Part shown: positions 7,523-16,513 of the stretch, one piece after another | Numbering within the stretch: the stretch's first letter is position 1 | Layout of the letters: each line of letters opens with the position of its first letter | Assembly (NCBI RefSeq): GCF_000204015.1 | Contig: NZ_GL883077.1 | Span: 1,558,789 to 1,622,788 of the forward strand | DNA length: 64,000 nt | From: Asticcacaulis biprosthecium C19 | GTDB lineage: Bacteria; Pseudomonadota; Alphaproteobacteria; Caulobacterales; Caulobacteraceae | Direction of reading: 5' to 3' | Position numbers and translations under genes: made by a program | The notes under the pieces: generated by a model | What the model was told of the DNA's origin: nothing | Database searches by the model: none | What the model saw: the letters and a program-made list of their open reading frames with translations, nothing else

Positions 7523-8812
7523 CTACAGAACGCGGATCAGATACCAGATCGCGGTGTGATCGGGGACAGATTCGTCGCCGCCGGAAGAACCTGTCTGGTT
7601 GCCGCCGGGGTTGGTGCCGCCTTCGAAGGGTTCCGCGCCATAGGCTCCGCCATTCGTGCCGGCGAAGGGATCGCTTGCGTGGGTGTGCAACTTGTTCTGG
7701 TTGGCCTTGCGGCGGCCCAGGGCGGGGCGGGTGACGCCATCGACAAGGTCATCATGCCAGATGCGCGTGAACTGGCCGCGCAGGTCCGGCATGTGCACAT
7801 GCGATCCCGGCGAAATATACCACATCGAGGGGTTGGCGGCCTTTTGCTCGATCGTCGTCGCCAAGGCGGGATCGCCGGCCAGGGCGTCGGCCAGGTCCTG
7901 ATAGGCCGGCAAGGGCAGCAAGTGACCTTTGGGATATTTATAGTAGTCCGATTCCGGCCAAGAGCGGTGGAATGTCCTGCCTTCGCCCAGTTGGGTGCGG
8001 TGCGGATCGGCCTCGATGCCGGCGACGACGGCAGCCACCGCGGCCGAGATGGCGGCTGTCATGGCCGCTGGCGTGACAGCGCGGTCGGTGTCTGTTCCGG
8101 CCAGGGCCTCGGCATCGGTGGCGAGCTCGACCTTGCCCGCGACCGTATCGGAGGCGGCCGGAATAGCGGCGATTGCAGCGGCGAGCCCCACCGAAGTGAC
8201 AGCGCGATTAGGATCGATGCCCGCGACGGCCTCGGCCACGGTCGCCAGTTCGATGACGCCGAAAATGTCTTCGGTGCAGTACGGGATGGCGTCGATGGCG
8301 GCAGCGACGCCCGCCGGCGTGGTGGCGCGGGTGTTGTCGGTGCCGGCGACGGTTTCGGCGTTAGTGGCCAGTTCGACGACGCCCTGCACTGTCGTGCTGG
8401 CAGGCGGCAGGACAAAGTCAAGGTCGCCGAAAGTAATGTCGGCGGCAGCTATATCTGCCAGGGCAATGTCCAGCGCCATCAGCATGACGATGGGCGCCGT
8501 CTTCTCCATGATAACGCCGGGCTGGCCGTAAGCCGCAAAGAGGGTTCCGTCGTCGAGATACAGGGCGAAGCTACGCAGGCTATAGGCGTCGGACGTGGTG
8601 TCGCGGACGGTCAGGTGGATCTGATCAGCAGCGATGGCAACGCCTGCGACGGTGTCGATGCGCTTGATTTCGCCGGTTAGGACAGTGGTGGCTTCAGAGA
8701 CGACGACATGGGACGCTGTGACACCGACTTCGGAGATAACGACGGCGTCGGTTCCGCCCAGGGCGGCGATAGCGGCGCGGCCGGCTGTGGTAACGATCAG
8801 TTGCAGGGCCAT
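7523..8812 (-). CDS. H: Tail fibre protein H with tail-collar repeats
   Basis: Encodes 429 residues. The N-terminus (MALQLIVTTAGRAAIAALGGTDAVVISEVGV) matches the baseplate-attachment part of P2-type fibres. Residues about 145-260 contain three phage tail-fibre repeats (GVVELATNAETVAGTD, GVIELATVAEAVAGID, GKVELATDAEALAGTD). The C-terminus has a collar-like region (MPDLRGQFTRIWHDD) and a Gly/Asn-rich end, PDHTAIWYLIRVL. It is shorter than P2 H (669) and no G-type fibre chaperone follows it. It probably contributes to adsorption with the + strand spike genes. Confidence 0.87.
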   Translation of the reverse strand: MALQLIVTTAGRAAIAALGGTDAVVISEVGVTASHVVVSEATTVLTGEIKRIDTVAGVAIAADQIHLTVRDTTSDAYSLRSFALYLDDGTLFAAYGQPGVIMEKTAPIVMLMALDIALADIAAADITFGDLDFVLPPASTTVQGVVELATNAETVAGTDNTRATTPAGVAAAIDAIPYCTEDIFGVIELATVAEAVAGIDPNRAVTSVGLAAAIAAIPAASDTVAGKVELATDAEALAGTDTDRAVTPAAMTAAISAAVAAVVAGIEADPHRTQLGEGRTFHRSWPESDYYKYPKGHLLPLPAYQDLADALAGDPALATTIEQKAANPSMWYISPGSHVHMPDLRGQFTRIWHDDLVDGVTRPALGRRKANQNKLHTHASDPFAGTNGGAYGAEPFEGGTNPGGNQTGSSGGDESVPDHTAIWYLIRVL

Positions 8813-8813
8813 T

Positions 8814-9362
8814 TTAGGCGTCCTCCGGGACTTCGAAGCTCAGGCGGGTGTAGGCGGTGGGGCGAGCGGCGGCGGCAAAGGCGATTCCTGCCGTAGCTTT
8901 TTGCTTTTGCGTTACCGTGAAATGGGCGCCGACCGGCTTGGTGCGGCTGGCTTCGCGCAGGATCGAGAGCAGGTAGGACGGGGCCGGCGGCGAGCCTTCG
9001 TCATCTTCGAGATCGAGCACCAGGCAGAAGGTGCGCGGCGTGCCGGCCGGGTCGCGGTCGAACCATTCAACGATATCGACGACTTCACCGCCCAGGACGG
9101 CGATGGCATCCGCGACACTCTGTCGGGTGCCCTTGATCCGTTGCAGGGCGATGGCCTGGCGGATGCGTTCGCGGCGGATTGCAACCGACCATGCCGGGTT
9201 CCAGTTGTCGATCGAGAGCGACCAGGCCAGCCACGGCAAAAGCGCTTCCGGGCAAAGGTCGGGGTTCCAGAGGTCGCGCATCGTCGACGGCAGGGCCGGC
9301 AACTGGACGGCGGCGGCCAGGGCGCGTTCCAAATTGGTGGCGTTTGGCGGCAGCAGGCTCAT
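8814..9362 (-). CDS. I: Phage tail protein I (baseplate)
   Basis: Encodes 182 residues (P2 gpI: 176) with the family core LWNPDLCPEALLPWLAWSLSIDNWNPAW followed by RRERIRQAIALQRIKGT. It helps form the baseplate and carries the fibres. Start ATG overlaps the J stop by 4 bp and the stop is 1 bp before the H start, so J, I and H are translationally coupled. Confidence 0.92.
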   Translation of the reverse strand: MSLLPPNATNLERALAAAVQLPALPSTMRDLWNPDLCPEALLPWLAWSLSIDNWNPAWSVAIRRERIRQAIALQRIKGTRQSVADAIAVLGGEVVDIVEWFDRDPAGTPRTFCLVLDLEDDEGSPPAPSYLLSILREASRTKPVGAHFTVTQKQKATAGIAFAAAARPTAYTRLSFEVPEDA

Positions 9363-10231
9363 TCGGCGACGCCGCCATGGGTGATGGTGATGGCGGTGCA
9401 GTGGCCAGCCTGGGTGTCGTCCATGACGATGTCGGCGGCTGGCGACGGCAGCAGGACATTCTGTGCGCCATCGGCGAACAGGGCCTGATAGAAGCCTGCG
9501 CGGGTGACATCGCGACCCAGGCGGCGCAGGGACTGGCGATAGGCTTCGGCGCGGCTGGCGGCATTGGCCAGGACAACCGAACTGTCGGGGCCGTCATAGG
9601 TGTAGACCGTGGCGGTGACAGCGTAGTTGACGATGGTTGCCGACTGGACGGTCACCTGGTCTGTCAGGGGGCGGACGGTAGCCGACGACAAGGCCGCAGA
9701 AATGATTTCTAGCAGTTGTTCCGAGGCGGTGCCATTGCCGACGCGTGACAGGATGGTGACCAGGACCTGACCGGGCGCGGGGCTGGTCGCCGTGGCGTCG
9801 AGCACGTCCGGATGTGCCGACAGGGCATGGAAAATATAGGCAGATTCCGGGCCAGCGACCGAATAGCCATCGGGTGCCAGCACGATGCGGCGGCGGAAGG
9901 CGGCGTCTGTCTCTCCGACCAGGCGTTCGACCTGGAACAGAGCGGCGAGGTTATCGAGATCCGCACCGGTGGCGTAGGCGACCAGGCAGGCCTTGGCGTC
10001 GTCGTTGGCCTTGGCACGATCCAGCATGCGGCACCAGGCGGCGACCTGAAGAACCTTCACGGCCGGGTCGGCTTCGTTCGTTACGTCGAAATCGGGGATG
10101 CCTTCGAAGACACCGGCCACGCCGGTCTGCATGAGGTCGACCATCTCGGCCAGGATGGTTTCGTAATCCAGCGCCGCGATGACGTTCGGTGCGGGCAGCT
10201 GGGACAGGTCGATGGCGTTGCTGGTGGACAT
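9359..10231 (-). CDS. J: Baseplate assembly protein J
   Basis: Encodes 290 residues (P2 gpJ: 302). The start at 10231 (MSTSNAIDLSQLPAPNVIAALDY) aligns with the P2 J N-terminus and has GGAG eight bases upstream. An in-frame ATG at 10279 adds 16 unlikely residues. The J signature LVGETDAAFRRRIVLAPDGYSVAG is present near residue 115. It is a wedge component of the baseplate. J begins 69 bp from the palindrome at 10.3 kb, which could serve both strands. Confidence 0.92.
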   Translation of the reverse strand: MSTSNAIDLSQLPAPNVIAALDYETILAEMVDLMQTGVAGVFEGIPDFDVTNEADPAVKVLQVAAWCRMLDRAKANDDAKACLVAYATGADLDNLAALFQVERLVGETDAAFRRRIVLAPDGYSVAGPESAYIFHALSAHPDVLDATATSPAPGQVLVTILSRVGNGTASEQLLEIISAALSSATVRPLTDQVTVQSATIVNYAVTATVYTYDGPDSSVVLANAASRAEAYRQSLRRLGRDVTRAGFYQALFADGAQNVLLPSPAADIVMDDTQAGHCTAITITHGGVAE

Positions 10232-10288
10232 GGTGGGCTCCGATAGCGCGCACTGTGCCGCCGGTGGCTTCGCGCGCACCCGTGCGGC

Positions 10289-10312
10289 TTTGTAAATCGG
10301 GGTTTTACAAGG
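10289..10312 (+). promoter_or_regulatory. Ogr-like palindrome, copy 2 (between J and the + strand cassette)
   Basis: TTGTAAA and TTTACAA arms with TGT and ACA 13 bp apart, followed by GGCTTGCGCTGGC. The + strand flank closely matches the minus-strand flank of copy 1. The centre is 57 bp from the ATG of the holin-like gene at 10357 and 69 bp from the J start on the other strand, so it may drive both divergent units. Confidence 0.68.
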
Positions 10313-10356
10313 GCTTGCGCTGGCAGTGCCACGCCGCGGCGATGAACGTGCGGGGC

Positions 10357-10698
10357 ATGAGTAAGCTCGAAATCGCGATCTTCTGGACCCTGGGATTTGC
10401 CGGTGCGTTGACCATGGTGGTCGGCAAGCTGGGCATGCTCCTGTTCGGCCTGGGCTCGGCCCCGCCCGAAGACCCTGCGCAGGCGGCGCACTGGCACCGC
10501 AAGCGGCGCTGGCTGGCCATTTCCGAAATGTCGGCGCTGCCGGCGTTCGCGACGATCGGCGTCACCGCGACGATCTACTGGAACCTTCCGGCGATCACAT
10601 CGGTTCTGATTTCGATGGTCCTGGGCGCGCTCGGCTTCGGCTTCCTGCTCAACGCTGTTCGGTATTTCGCCAAGCGCAAAATCGGAGAGATCGAATGA
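10357..10698 (+). CDS. Small multi-pass membrane protein, possible holin
   Basis: Encodes 113 residues starting MSKLEIAIFWTLGFAGALTM. Three hydrophobic segments are visible: residues about 6-33, 57-72 and 76-99 (LISMVLGALGFGFLLNAV), followed by a basic tail (RYFAKRKIGEIE). Size and topology fit a class I holin, but no family signature is recognised. The ATG at 10342 (MNVRGM) is an alternative start. It is the first gene of the + strand cassette and its stop overlaps the next start (ATGA). Confidence 0.6.
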   Translation: MSKLEIAIFWTLGFAGALTMVVGKLGMLLFGLGSAPPEDPAQAAHWHRKRRWLAISEMSALPAFATIGVTATIYWNLPAITSVLISMVLGALGFGFLLNAVRYFAKRKIGEIE

Positions 10699-10835
10699 TG
10701 GGCCTCTTCTGGATCCTCGCGGCTGTTTTCGCTGTCCTCAGTCTGGCGGCGCTGTATCGCGCCTGTCGCCACCAGGTGAAGGAAGTTCACGCCCAGCATG
10801 ACCTGATGCGGGAGCGTCGTCGTGGCGGGCAGTAG
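10695..10835 (+). CDS. 46-residue single-pass membrane protein
   Basis: Starts MMGLFWILAAVFAVLSLAAL: one N-terminal transmembrane segment, then a short basic cytoplasmic or periplasmic tail ending RERRRGGQ. It overlaps the upstream holin-like gene by 4 bp and the spike gene by 14 bp, so it is in a tight operon. It could be a second lysis protein (antiholin or i-spanin-like), but no lipobox or family pattern supports a definite role. Confidence 0.55.
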   Translation: MMGLFWILAAVFAVLSLAALYRACRHQVKEVHAQHDLMRERRRGGQ

Positions 10836-13596
10836 ATCACCTCTCAATCGCAATGATATCCTGCACGCGCTGGGGGCGGAGCCGATTGTTCCGCTCACGG
10901 GCGGAAAGGCAAAGTATGCCAGCTATGTCGGCGGCGTCCTGCGCTCGCTGGAAGACCGCGCGCCGAAGCTGCGGCTTGAGCTGGCCGACTTCCCGCGACC
11001 GGAAGGCCAGTCCTTCCGGCTGTGGATGCAGAATGCCGTCAACGCGCTGAAGGCCATGGCCGCCGGCAGCGCCGCGACCCTGGTCGTGGCGGGTTCCGCG
11101 ATGGCGACCGTTTCGGAGCCGTTCGGGCCGGACATGGGCGGCACGGCCGTCACGATCAGCAACTGCAATATCACCATCGACATCGAAGGCTGCGCGCTTC
11201 GGCATACCGGTCCAAAGGCCTTCGAATTCACGGGCTGCACCGGCGGGGGTATGGTCGGCAATGGCACGCTGACCGGGCCGCATAATACGTCGCAGTATCA
11301 GATCCGGGTTGTGGACAGTCCGGGCCTTCAGTTCCGCGGACTTAACTTCGCGACCGGGAATTCCGGCATCGAGGTCTACAATTCACCGGCCTGCAAGTTC
11401 AACGATATCACCTTCCGCGAAATGTACGCGGTCGGCATCAAGGCCACGCGCTACAGCGACGGGTGCGAGTTCGTCAATGTCACCGGCCGGAACCTGGCCG
11501 GCTTCCTGCTGTATGGTGAGCGCTGGGCGAACAAGGGCGTGGTGGTCAATCCACGCAAGTATCTGGACGAGTCCAAGCTCACAACCTACCTGCTGACGCA
11601 GGTCGAGCATTCGGCGGCAGGCTCCGATGATCGCGGCGACTATCCGGCCACCACCTATATCGGCGAAGAGGGTGTCGGCCTGACGGTCGATGTCCAGGGA
11701 TGGAGTGTCACCGGCGGCGAGATCGCCAATGTCGGCGACAATGGCATTTCGATTTCCGCCAAGTTCTGCCGCATCAGCAATATCCTGCTGCGCGATAACC
11801 GTCACGACGGGCTGCATTTCTACGGCAGCTTCAACGTGGCGGTTAACGTCACCGGGCTCAATAATGGCAAGTATCGCCAGGAGATCGACCCGGAGACCGG
11901 GGAGGTTATCAGCAGCACGCCGACCAATGGCTATTGCGTTGGCGTGCGACCGAATGCCGGGGCCTGTGCGCTGGGTAACCGCATTCTGGGCTGTATCAGC
12001 ATCGGCAACCGCCTGGGCGATTTCAGCGATGGCGATGCGCAGCTTTACCGCTGGTGGGAGCCGCTTAAGGCTGATGTGCCCAATACGGCCCCTCCGGGCC
12101 AGCCGAGCAACGCGGTCGACAATGTCAAGCGTTACGCCATGTTCAATATGGGCGCCTGGACCACGGTGTGGACGGCCGAAGGGTCGACCGTGCCGACCGC
12201 CATGGGCGGCGTGTCGCCGGCGGACTATGGCATCATTATCGACCAGGCTACCGGCCTGCCGACCAATGCAGCGTCGACAACCGACAATGAAGGCTATGTC
12301 CGCTGGTTTGACGGGCTGAGGTGGTATTATTTCCGGTCTTCGGTGAAGATCGGCAAGGGGCCGTGGGCGTGCGAGACGTCGTGGCGCGGCTGTTATGGCG
12401 ACCATCCGACGCGCAACTATTATCAGAGTTCTTTCGTTCCGGACGGCGCCAATAACAGCTTCGAATCGCCGGCCATTTCGGTTTCGGACGCCTATGTGTT
12501 CTCGAAGGAAGAGGCGATCGACAGCGCGCCGGGCGGCGTCCTGACCTTGCCGGCCAGCGGCATCGCCAAGCTGAATGCCGACGGACAGCAGACCGTGACG
12601 CGGATCGTGACGCCTTTGGGCTTTGCGTATCATCGCATTCTTCTGCGAAACGGTAACAGCCAGCCATGGACCTTTACCTTCGACGCCGCAAAGATCCGCC
12701 TTTTTGGCGGTGCCAATGTCACCCTCGGATACAACGACACGATCGAGCTCTTGCAGATTGCCGTCTCAGGCAGCCAAATCTGGCTGCAGGTAGGCGGGTC
12801 GGTAAGATCGGCGCCGACTTCGCTTGGGGCGGGCTGGACGGCTGGCAGTGGCGCGTGTGTTCTCACCGACGCGGGCAACGGAACGATCCAGCATACCGCC
12901 GTAGGGGCTACCGCAACTCCGGACTTCAACCAGCGCGTTGCACGCGGAACGCCAGAGGCGCCCGCCAACGTGAGCACGGGCACTATTGTGCAGAAGTGGG
13001 TCGGCGGGGCGTACTGGAACGGCAGCTACCGCCTGATTGGTCGCGTCTACAGTGTCGTTTCGGCTTATGACGAACTCGGTGAGCCACGGCTTTCCTACCG
13101 TTGGAATTTCCAGCCCTATGCGCACGCGGCGGGCGGCGGCGAAGCCGATAACAACGACTACATCGGCTTTGTTTTGGACCATGACGGTAACATGGGCCTG
13201 GGCACGCCCAACACCATTATCACCTATCCCAAGGCCCACCTCGAAGTCACCGAAGATATCGCCGCCGACATGTTCGCGCTGCGGTCAGAAACTGCCATCG
13301 TCGACGCGGGGGTCGTTGGCAACTCGGTCACAATCGGAGAAGTTGGACTGGTGAAGATCACGACGGTCGCGCCGGCATCCATCTCTCAAGTCAGCAGCGT
13401 CAGTCAACTACGGCCAGAGGTACTGATCTACAACGGCGGCAGCCAGGCGCTGACCTTTGTCCATGACTTGACCAAGTTGCGTTTGCATGGCGGTCAGAAC
13501 TTCGTTCTGAAGGCCAATGACTACATCCGGCTTCAACGCCTAACAACTGCCGCGCCGCATTTATGGCTGCAGGTTGGCGGCTATTCAACGCCCTAG
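10822..13596 (+). CDS. Large beta-helix tail spike / receptor-binding protein
   Basis: Encodes 924 residues from a GTG start at 10822 (MAGSRSPLNRNDILHALGAEP). Residues about 90-400 show the short beta-strand periodicity of a right-handed beta-helix, with rungs such as NCNITIDIEGCALRHTG, FEFTGCTGGGMVGNG and CRISNILLRDNRHDG, typical of pectate-lyase-like phage spikes. Two copies of a roughly 70-residue module (about 586-659 and 848-920) each end in WLQVGG. No catalytic residues can be assigned with confidence. Probably the host-surface glycan-binding or degrading protein of the phage, encoded opposite to the rest of the tail genes. Confidence 0.75.
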   Translation: MAGSRSPLNRNDILHALGAEPIVPLTGGKAKYASYVGGVLRSLEDRAPKLRLELADFPRPEGQSFRLWMQNAVNALKAMAAGSAATLVVAGSAMATVSEPFGPDMGGTAVTISNCNITIDIEGCALRHTGPKAFEFTGCTGGGMVGNGTLTGPHNTSQYQIRVVDSPGLQFRGLNFATGNSGIEVYNSPACKFNDITFREMYAVGIKATRYSDGCEFVNVTGRNLAGFLLYGERWANKGVVVNPRKYLDESKLTTYLLTQVEHSAAGSDDRGDYPATTYIGEEGVGLTVDVQGWSVTGGEIANVGDNGISISAKFCRISNILLRDNRHDGLHFYGSFNVAVNVTGLNNGKYRQEIDPETGEVISSTPTNGYCVGVRPNAGACALGNRILGCISIGNRLGDFSDGDAQLYRWWEPLKADVPNTAPPGQPSNAVDNVKRYAMFNMGAWTTVWTAEGSTVPTAMGGVSPADYGIIIDQATGLPTNAASTTDNEGYVRWFDGLRWYYFRSSVKIGKGPWACETSWRGCYGDHPTRNYYQSSFVPDGANNSFESPAISVSDAYVFSKEEAIDSAPGGVLTLPASGIAKLNADGQQTVTRIVTPLGFAYHRILLRNGNSQPWTFTFDAAKIRLFGGANVTLGYNDTIELLQIAVSGSQIWLQVGGSVRSAPTSLGAGWTAGSGACVLTDAGNGTIQHTAVGATATPDFNQRVARGTPEAPANVSTGTIVQKWVGGAYWNGSYRLIGRVYSVVSAYDELGEPRLSYRWNFQPYAHAAGGGEADNNDYIGFVLDHDGNMGLGTPNTIITYPKAHLEVTEDIAADMFALRSETAIVDAGVVGNSVTIGEVGLVKITTVAPASISQVSSVSQLRPEVLIYNGGSQALTFVHDLTKLRLHGGQNFVLKANDYIRLQRLTTAAPHLWLQVGGYSTP

Positions 13597-13615
13597 AACT
13601 TAAGGAGAGACCGCC

Positions 13616-14248
13616 ATGCCCCCAGGTATCACGACTGAGAACTATACCGACAAGTGGAACCGCGCGCGGGTCCGCCGGATCGCGTCCAGCGACGACACCG
13701 TCAATGGCGAGATCAATGACGTTGTCACCGTCGTCAACTCCGCCGGCATCGAGGCGCCGCTGGGTTCCGCAGCGGATCCGCAGTACGTGACGGCCGGACG
13801 GGTCAAGGGCTTCACAGTCGCGCCGCCTGTGACGGCCGGCGCCTATGCCGCCGGTGAAGTGGTTGGCGGCAAGCTGACCTTCACAGCGGTGATGGGGGCG
13901 CTGTTTTCCGGTGTGATCCAGAGCATCCGGGTCAATGCCAAGACCGTCCAGTCCACGGGCCTGAAGCTGTATCTGTTCCGCGACGATCCGACCTCTTCGA
14001 CCTTCACCAACAACGAAGCGCCGGTGATTCACGCCAATGATTTCGCCAAGTTGATCGGCGTCTTCACCCTGGGCGCGCCAGACAGTGGGATGGGCGTCCA
14101 CACGATCTGGGAACTTCAGAATATCGGCCGCGCTGTGGCGGCGGTGACGTCCAACCTTTACGGCGTCCTGATCTGCACCGGCACGCCGACGCTGGGGTCT
14201 GTCAGCGACATTTCGGTGACGGTCAACACACTGACGGACGCCGGCTGA
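13616..14248 (+). CDS. Phage accessory structural protein, unknown function
   Basis: Encodes 210 residues (MPPGITTENYTDKWNRARVR) with no recognised family. It is Gly/Ala/Thr/Val-rich and beta-predicted, as is common for small virion decorations or fibre-associated proteins. A GGAG ribosome site precedes the ATG. The TGA overlaps the next ATG (TGATG). Its place after the spike suggests it is part of the adsorption apparatus. Confidence 0.55.
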   Translation: MPPGITTENYTDKWNRARVRRIASSDDTVNGEINDVVTVVNSAGIEAPLGSAADPQYVTAGRVKGFTVAPPVTAGAYAAGEVVGGKLTFTAVMGALFSGVIQSIRVNAKTVQSTGLKLYLFRDDPTSSTFTNNEAPVIHANDFAKLIGVFTLGAPDSGMGVHTIWELQNIGRAVAAVTSNLYGVLICTGTPTLGSVSDISVTVNTLTDAG

Positions 14249-15258
14249 TGCATATCGGTGTCCGGCGCGCGCTTCTTGCTTCGGTGGCTATCCCGCTGTG
14301 GGTGGCGGCCGCGGCTGCGTTTCATATTAAGCCGGCGGACGGCCTGTCGTGGATCAACGGCCAGGCGCGGACCAGCTGGGCCAACCTGATGGCTGCGCCG
14401 ACCTCGGCGACCTTTAGCCGAGCTTCGGTGCAGTACGCCCGAAATTCGGCCGGGATGTTCACGGCGTTTTCTTCGGGCAATGCGGCGATCACCGACCGCG
14501 GGCTGCTGTATGAGCCGTCCGAGACGACGGTTTCGAACTATACCATGAGGCCGTTATCGTGGGGTGGCGGCACCAATGTCAGCCGCACAACGGGCCAGCC
14601 GGACACTTTTGGCGGGTCGACAGCGGTTTTGTACACGGCGAACGGCACGGCGGCTGTGGCGCATTATGCTACGGCCGGCAGCGCCACCGTGGTCAATACG
14701 ACATCGTACATCACCCAGGCCATTGTCAGCGGACTGAGCGGCGGATTTGTGCAACTGGCGTGCCCATCGGCGGCTTTTGGTTCGAACGCCTGGGGGAATT
14801 TCGACCTGACGGATGCGGGTACACCCGGCACGATGGGCAGCGCGGTCACAGAGTACGGTATCGAGCGTCTGAGCGTCGGAAAGTACCGGATCTGGATCAA
14901 GGCGCCGGCGACGGCGTCTTCGTCGGGCACGCCGATCATTGCCTTTATTCCGTTGATTAATTCGACGCGGTTGGCGACATCGTCATCGACCGCCACAATG
15001 GTCATTCATGCGTGCATGGTTTCGGCGTCTTCGAAGCCTGGGTCACCGATCGATAACACCACGTCTGCGGCAACGCGGGCGGCCTGCGCCCTGCCGCTTT
15101 TTCCGCCGGCAGGAACCTACACCGTTACGTTCAAGTATGGCGACGGCACGGCCGACCAGACGTTCGCCGGCGTGGTCGTGACCGGCAGCGGCTACACACC
15201 GGACCCGACGACGTTGAACGGGCGGTATATTGTGGACATCATAGGCGTGCGAACATGA
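14248..15258 (+). CDS. Phage virion/tail-fibre-associated protein
   Basis: Encodes 336 residues. The N-terminal MHIGVRRALLASVAIPLWVAAAAAFH is hydrophobic and could be a signal or membrane anchor. The part near residues 50-90 (ATFSRASVQYARNSAGMFTAFSSG..ITDRGLLYEPSETT) matches a pattern seen in phage fibre/appendage proteins with jelly-roll carbohydrate-binding folds. The rest is beta-rich. It overlaps the next gene by 4 bp. Exact role unknown; inferred to bind glycans or to accompany the spike. Confidence 0.55.
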   Translation: MHIGVRRALLASVAIPLWVAAAAAFHIKPADGLSWINGQARTSWANLMAAPTSATFSRASVQYARNSAGMFTAFSSGNAAITDRGLLYEPSETTVSNYTMRPLSWGGGTNVSRTTGQPDTFGGSTAVLYTANGTAAVAHYATAGSATVVNTTSYITQAIVSGLSGGFVQLACPSAAFGSNAWGNFDLTDAGTPGTMGSAVTEYGIERLSVGKYRIWIKAPATASSSGTPIIAFIPLINSTRLATSSSTATMVIHACMVSASSKPGSPIDNTTSAATRAACALPLFPPAGTYTVTFKYGDGTADQTFAGVVVTGSGYTPDPTTLNGRYIVDIIGVRT

Positions 15259-15533
15259 GCTGGTTTAATCCCTCCGTGATGGACGGGCCTGTGGCCGTAC
15301 CCATGTCATGGGGCCCGGAGCGGATCGACGAAGAGTCGGGCGAGACTGTGCGCGATGTGACGGCCTGGGCGCCCGGCTATCATCTCAATGTCGCGCCGTC
15401 GGCCATCGAGGGCCGCGAAATCCCCGAAGGTGTCCGGGTCTATCCGGAATCGCCCAGCCAGGCCTTTGCCGGGGCGGACACGGTGTTTCTGCGGTTTGCC
15501 GATGAAGCGGCGGCGGCGGAGTTTTTCGGTTAA
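15255..15533 (+). CDS. Small phage protein, unknown function
   Basis: Encodes 92 acidic residues (MSWFNPSVMDGPVAVPMSWG) ending AFAGADTVFLRFADEAAAAEFFG. No family recognised. It is the last gene of the + strand cassette; its TAA overlaps the convergent stop of S by 4 bp. Confidence 0.5.
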   Translation: MSWFNPSVMDGPVAVPMSWGPERIDEESGETVRDVTAWAPGYHLNVAPSAIEGREIPEGVRVYPESPSQAFAGADTVFLRFADEAAAAEFFG

Positions 15534-15979
15534 GGGAACATGCCGGCCAGGGCGTCCATTATTTCGTCCTCGGCCTGTTGCGAAAAGCCCAAGAGACGGC
15601 GCACCGGATAGCGGGTGCGGATGCGGCCTTCCTTGTCAACAGCGCCTTCCAGACCGAAATGATGGATCGAGGCGATGTCGGACACCTTGCCCGGCGGGAA
15701 ACCTATTTCGATTTCTGTGTCACTGGTTTTCAGGCGCAAATTCCGCAGCTGGCGCAGCGCCTTGAACATCTTTCCCCGTTTGGCGATCGAGCCGCGCGGG
15801 CGCTTTTTTCGTTTCGGCATCGGCTGGCCGTCCGGATCGACGTTCCCGGCGATGTTCTTCTGCTGGCGCTTTCGCAGGGTCTGGCCCATCTTCCGGGCCA
15901 GCTTCCGGCGCATGGCCGGCGTCTGGTTGAGGGACCAGGCGTCCAGGACATCGATCAGAGGGGAAAGATCGTCCGTCAT
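15530..15979 (-). CDS. S: Tail completion protein S (phage virion morphogenesis family)
   Basis: Encodes 149 residues (P2 gpS: 150). The conserved core is QTLRKRQQKNIAGNVDPDGQPMPKRK followed by YPVRRLLGFSQQAEDEI near the C-terminus. It acts in tail completion/head-tail joining. Its start overlaps the R stop by 4 bp. Confidence 0.9.
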   Translation of the reverse strand: MTDDLSPLIDVLDAWSLNQTPAMRRKLARKMGQTLRKRQQKNIAGNVDPDGQPMPKRKKRPRGSIAKRGKMFKALRQLRNLRLKTSDTEIEIGFPPGKVSDIASIHHFGLEGAVDKEGRIRTRYPVRRLLGFSQQAEDEIMDALAGMFP

Positions 15980-16509
15980 ACGGGTGCATTCGGGTCTTTG
16001 GTCATGACGCTGCCGTCCGGGTGAAGGCGGATTTCACCGTAGTCGTTGACGATCAGGACAATGTCTTCGGGAAGCAGTGCCAGGCCTTCAGCGCCTTCCA
16101 TGCCGCATTGCGGCGGTTCCCCTCGTTCCGTCATGCGATAAACGCCGTTCGGGTGGCGACTAACGTCAACGGCTTCAGTGAGGGGCAGCTCGATCGAGAG
16201 GTCATAGGTCGAGCGGTCGAGAATGTCGACTTCGAAGGCCAGGGCGTTATCGGCCTTTTCGTAGTTTTGCAGCAGGTCGATCTGGTTTGTGCGGATCCAG
16301 ATCATCACCGGTAGAAGGACGCTGTGGATGTGTTCGGTCAGGCCCAGGACCAGGATGTTGACGCGGTACCGCATTTCAAAGCCCAGATTTTCGCCATGGC
16401 GCGCGACCAGGTTGCCGTCAACGACCTGCATGCTGATCCGGTTCGGGTCGCGTTTAAGCTCCGGGCAGGAATCGAGCAGGAAGGTGTAGAGGGACTGGGG
16501 TTTGCGCAT
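15976..16509 (-). CDS. R: Tail completion protein R (P2 gpR-like)
   Basis: Encodes 177 residues. The N-terminus MRKPQSLYTFLLDSCPELKRDPNRI and the LPVMIWIRTNQIDLLQN segment fit the gpR family; P2 gpR is 155 residues, and the C-terminal end here is longer. It acts with S in tail completion. X lies 4 bp upstream. Confidence 0.87.
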   Translation of the reverse strand: MRKPQSLYTFLLDSCPELKRDPNRISMQVVDGNLVARHGENLGFEMRYRVNILVLGLTEHIHSVLLPVMIWIRTNQIDLLQNYEKADNALAFEVDILDRSTYDLSIELPLTEAVDVSRHPNGVYRMTERGEPPQCGMEGAEGLALLPEDIVLIVNDYGEIRLHPDGSVMTKDPNAPV

Positions 16510-16513
16510 GATT

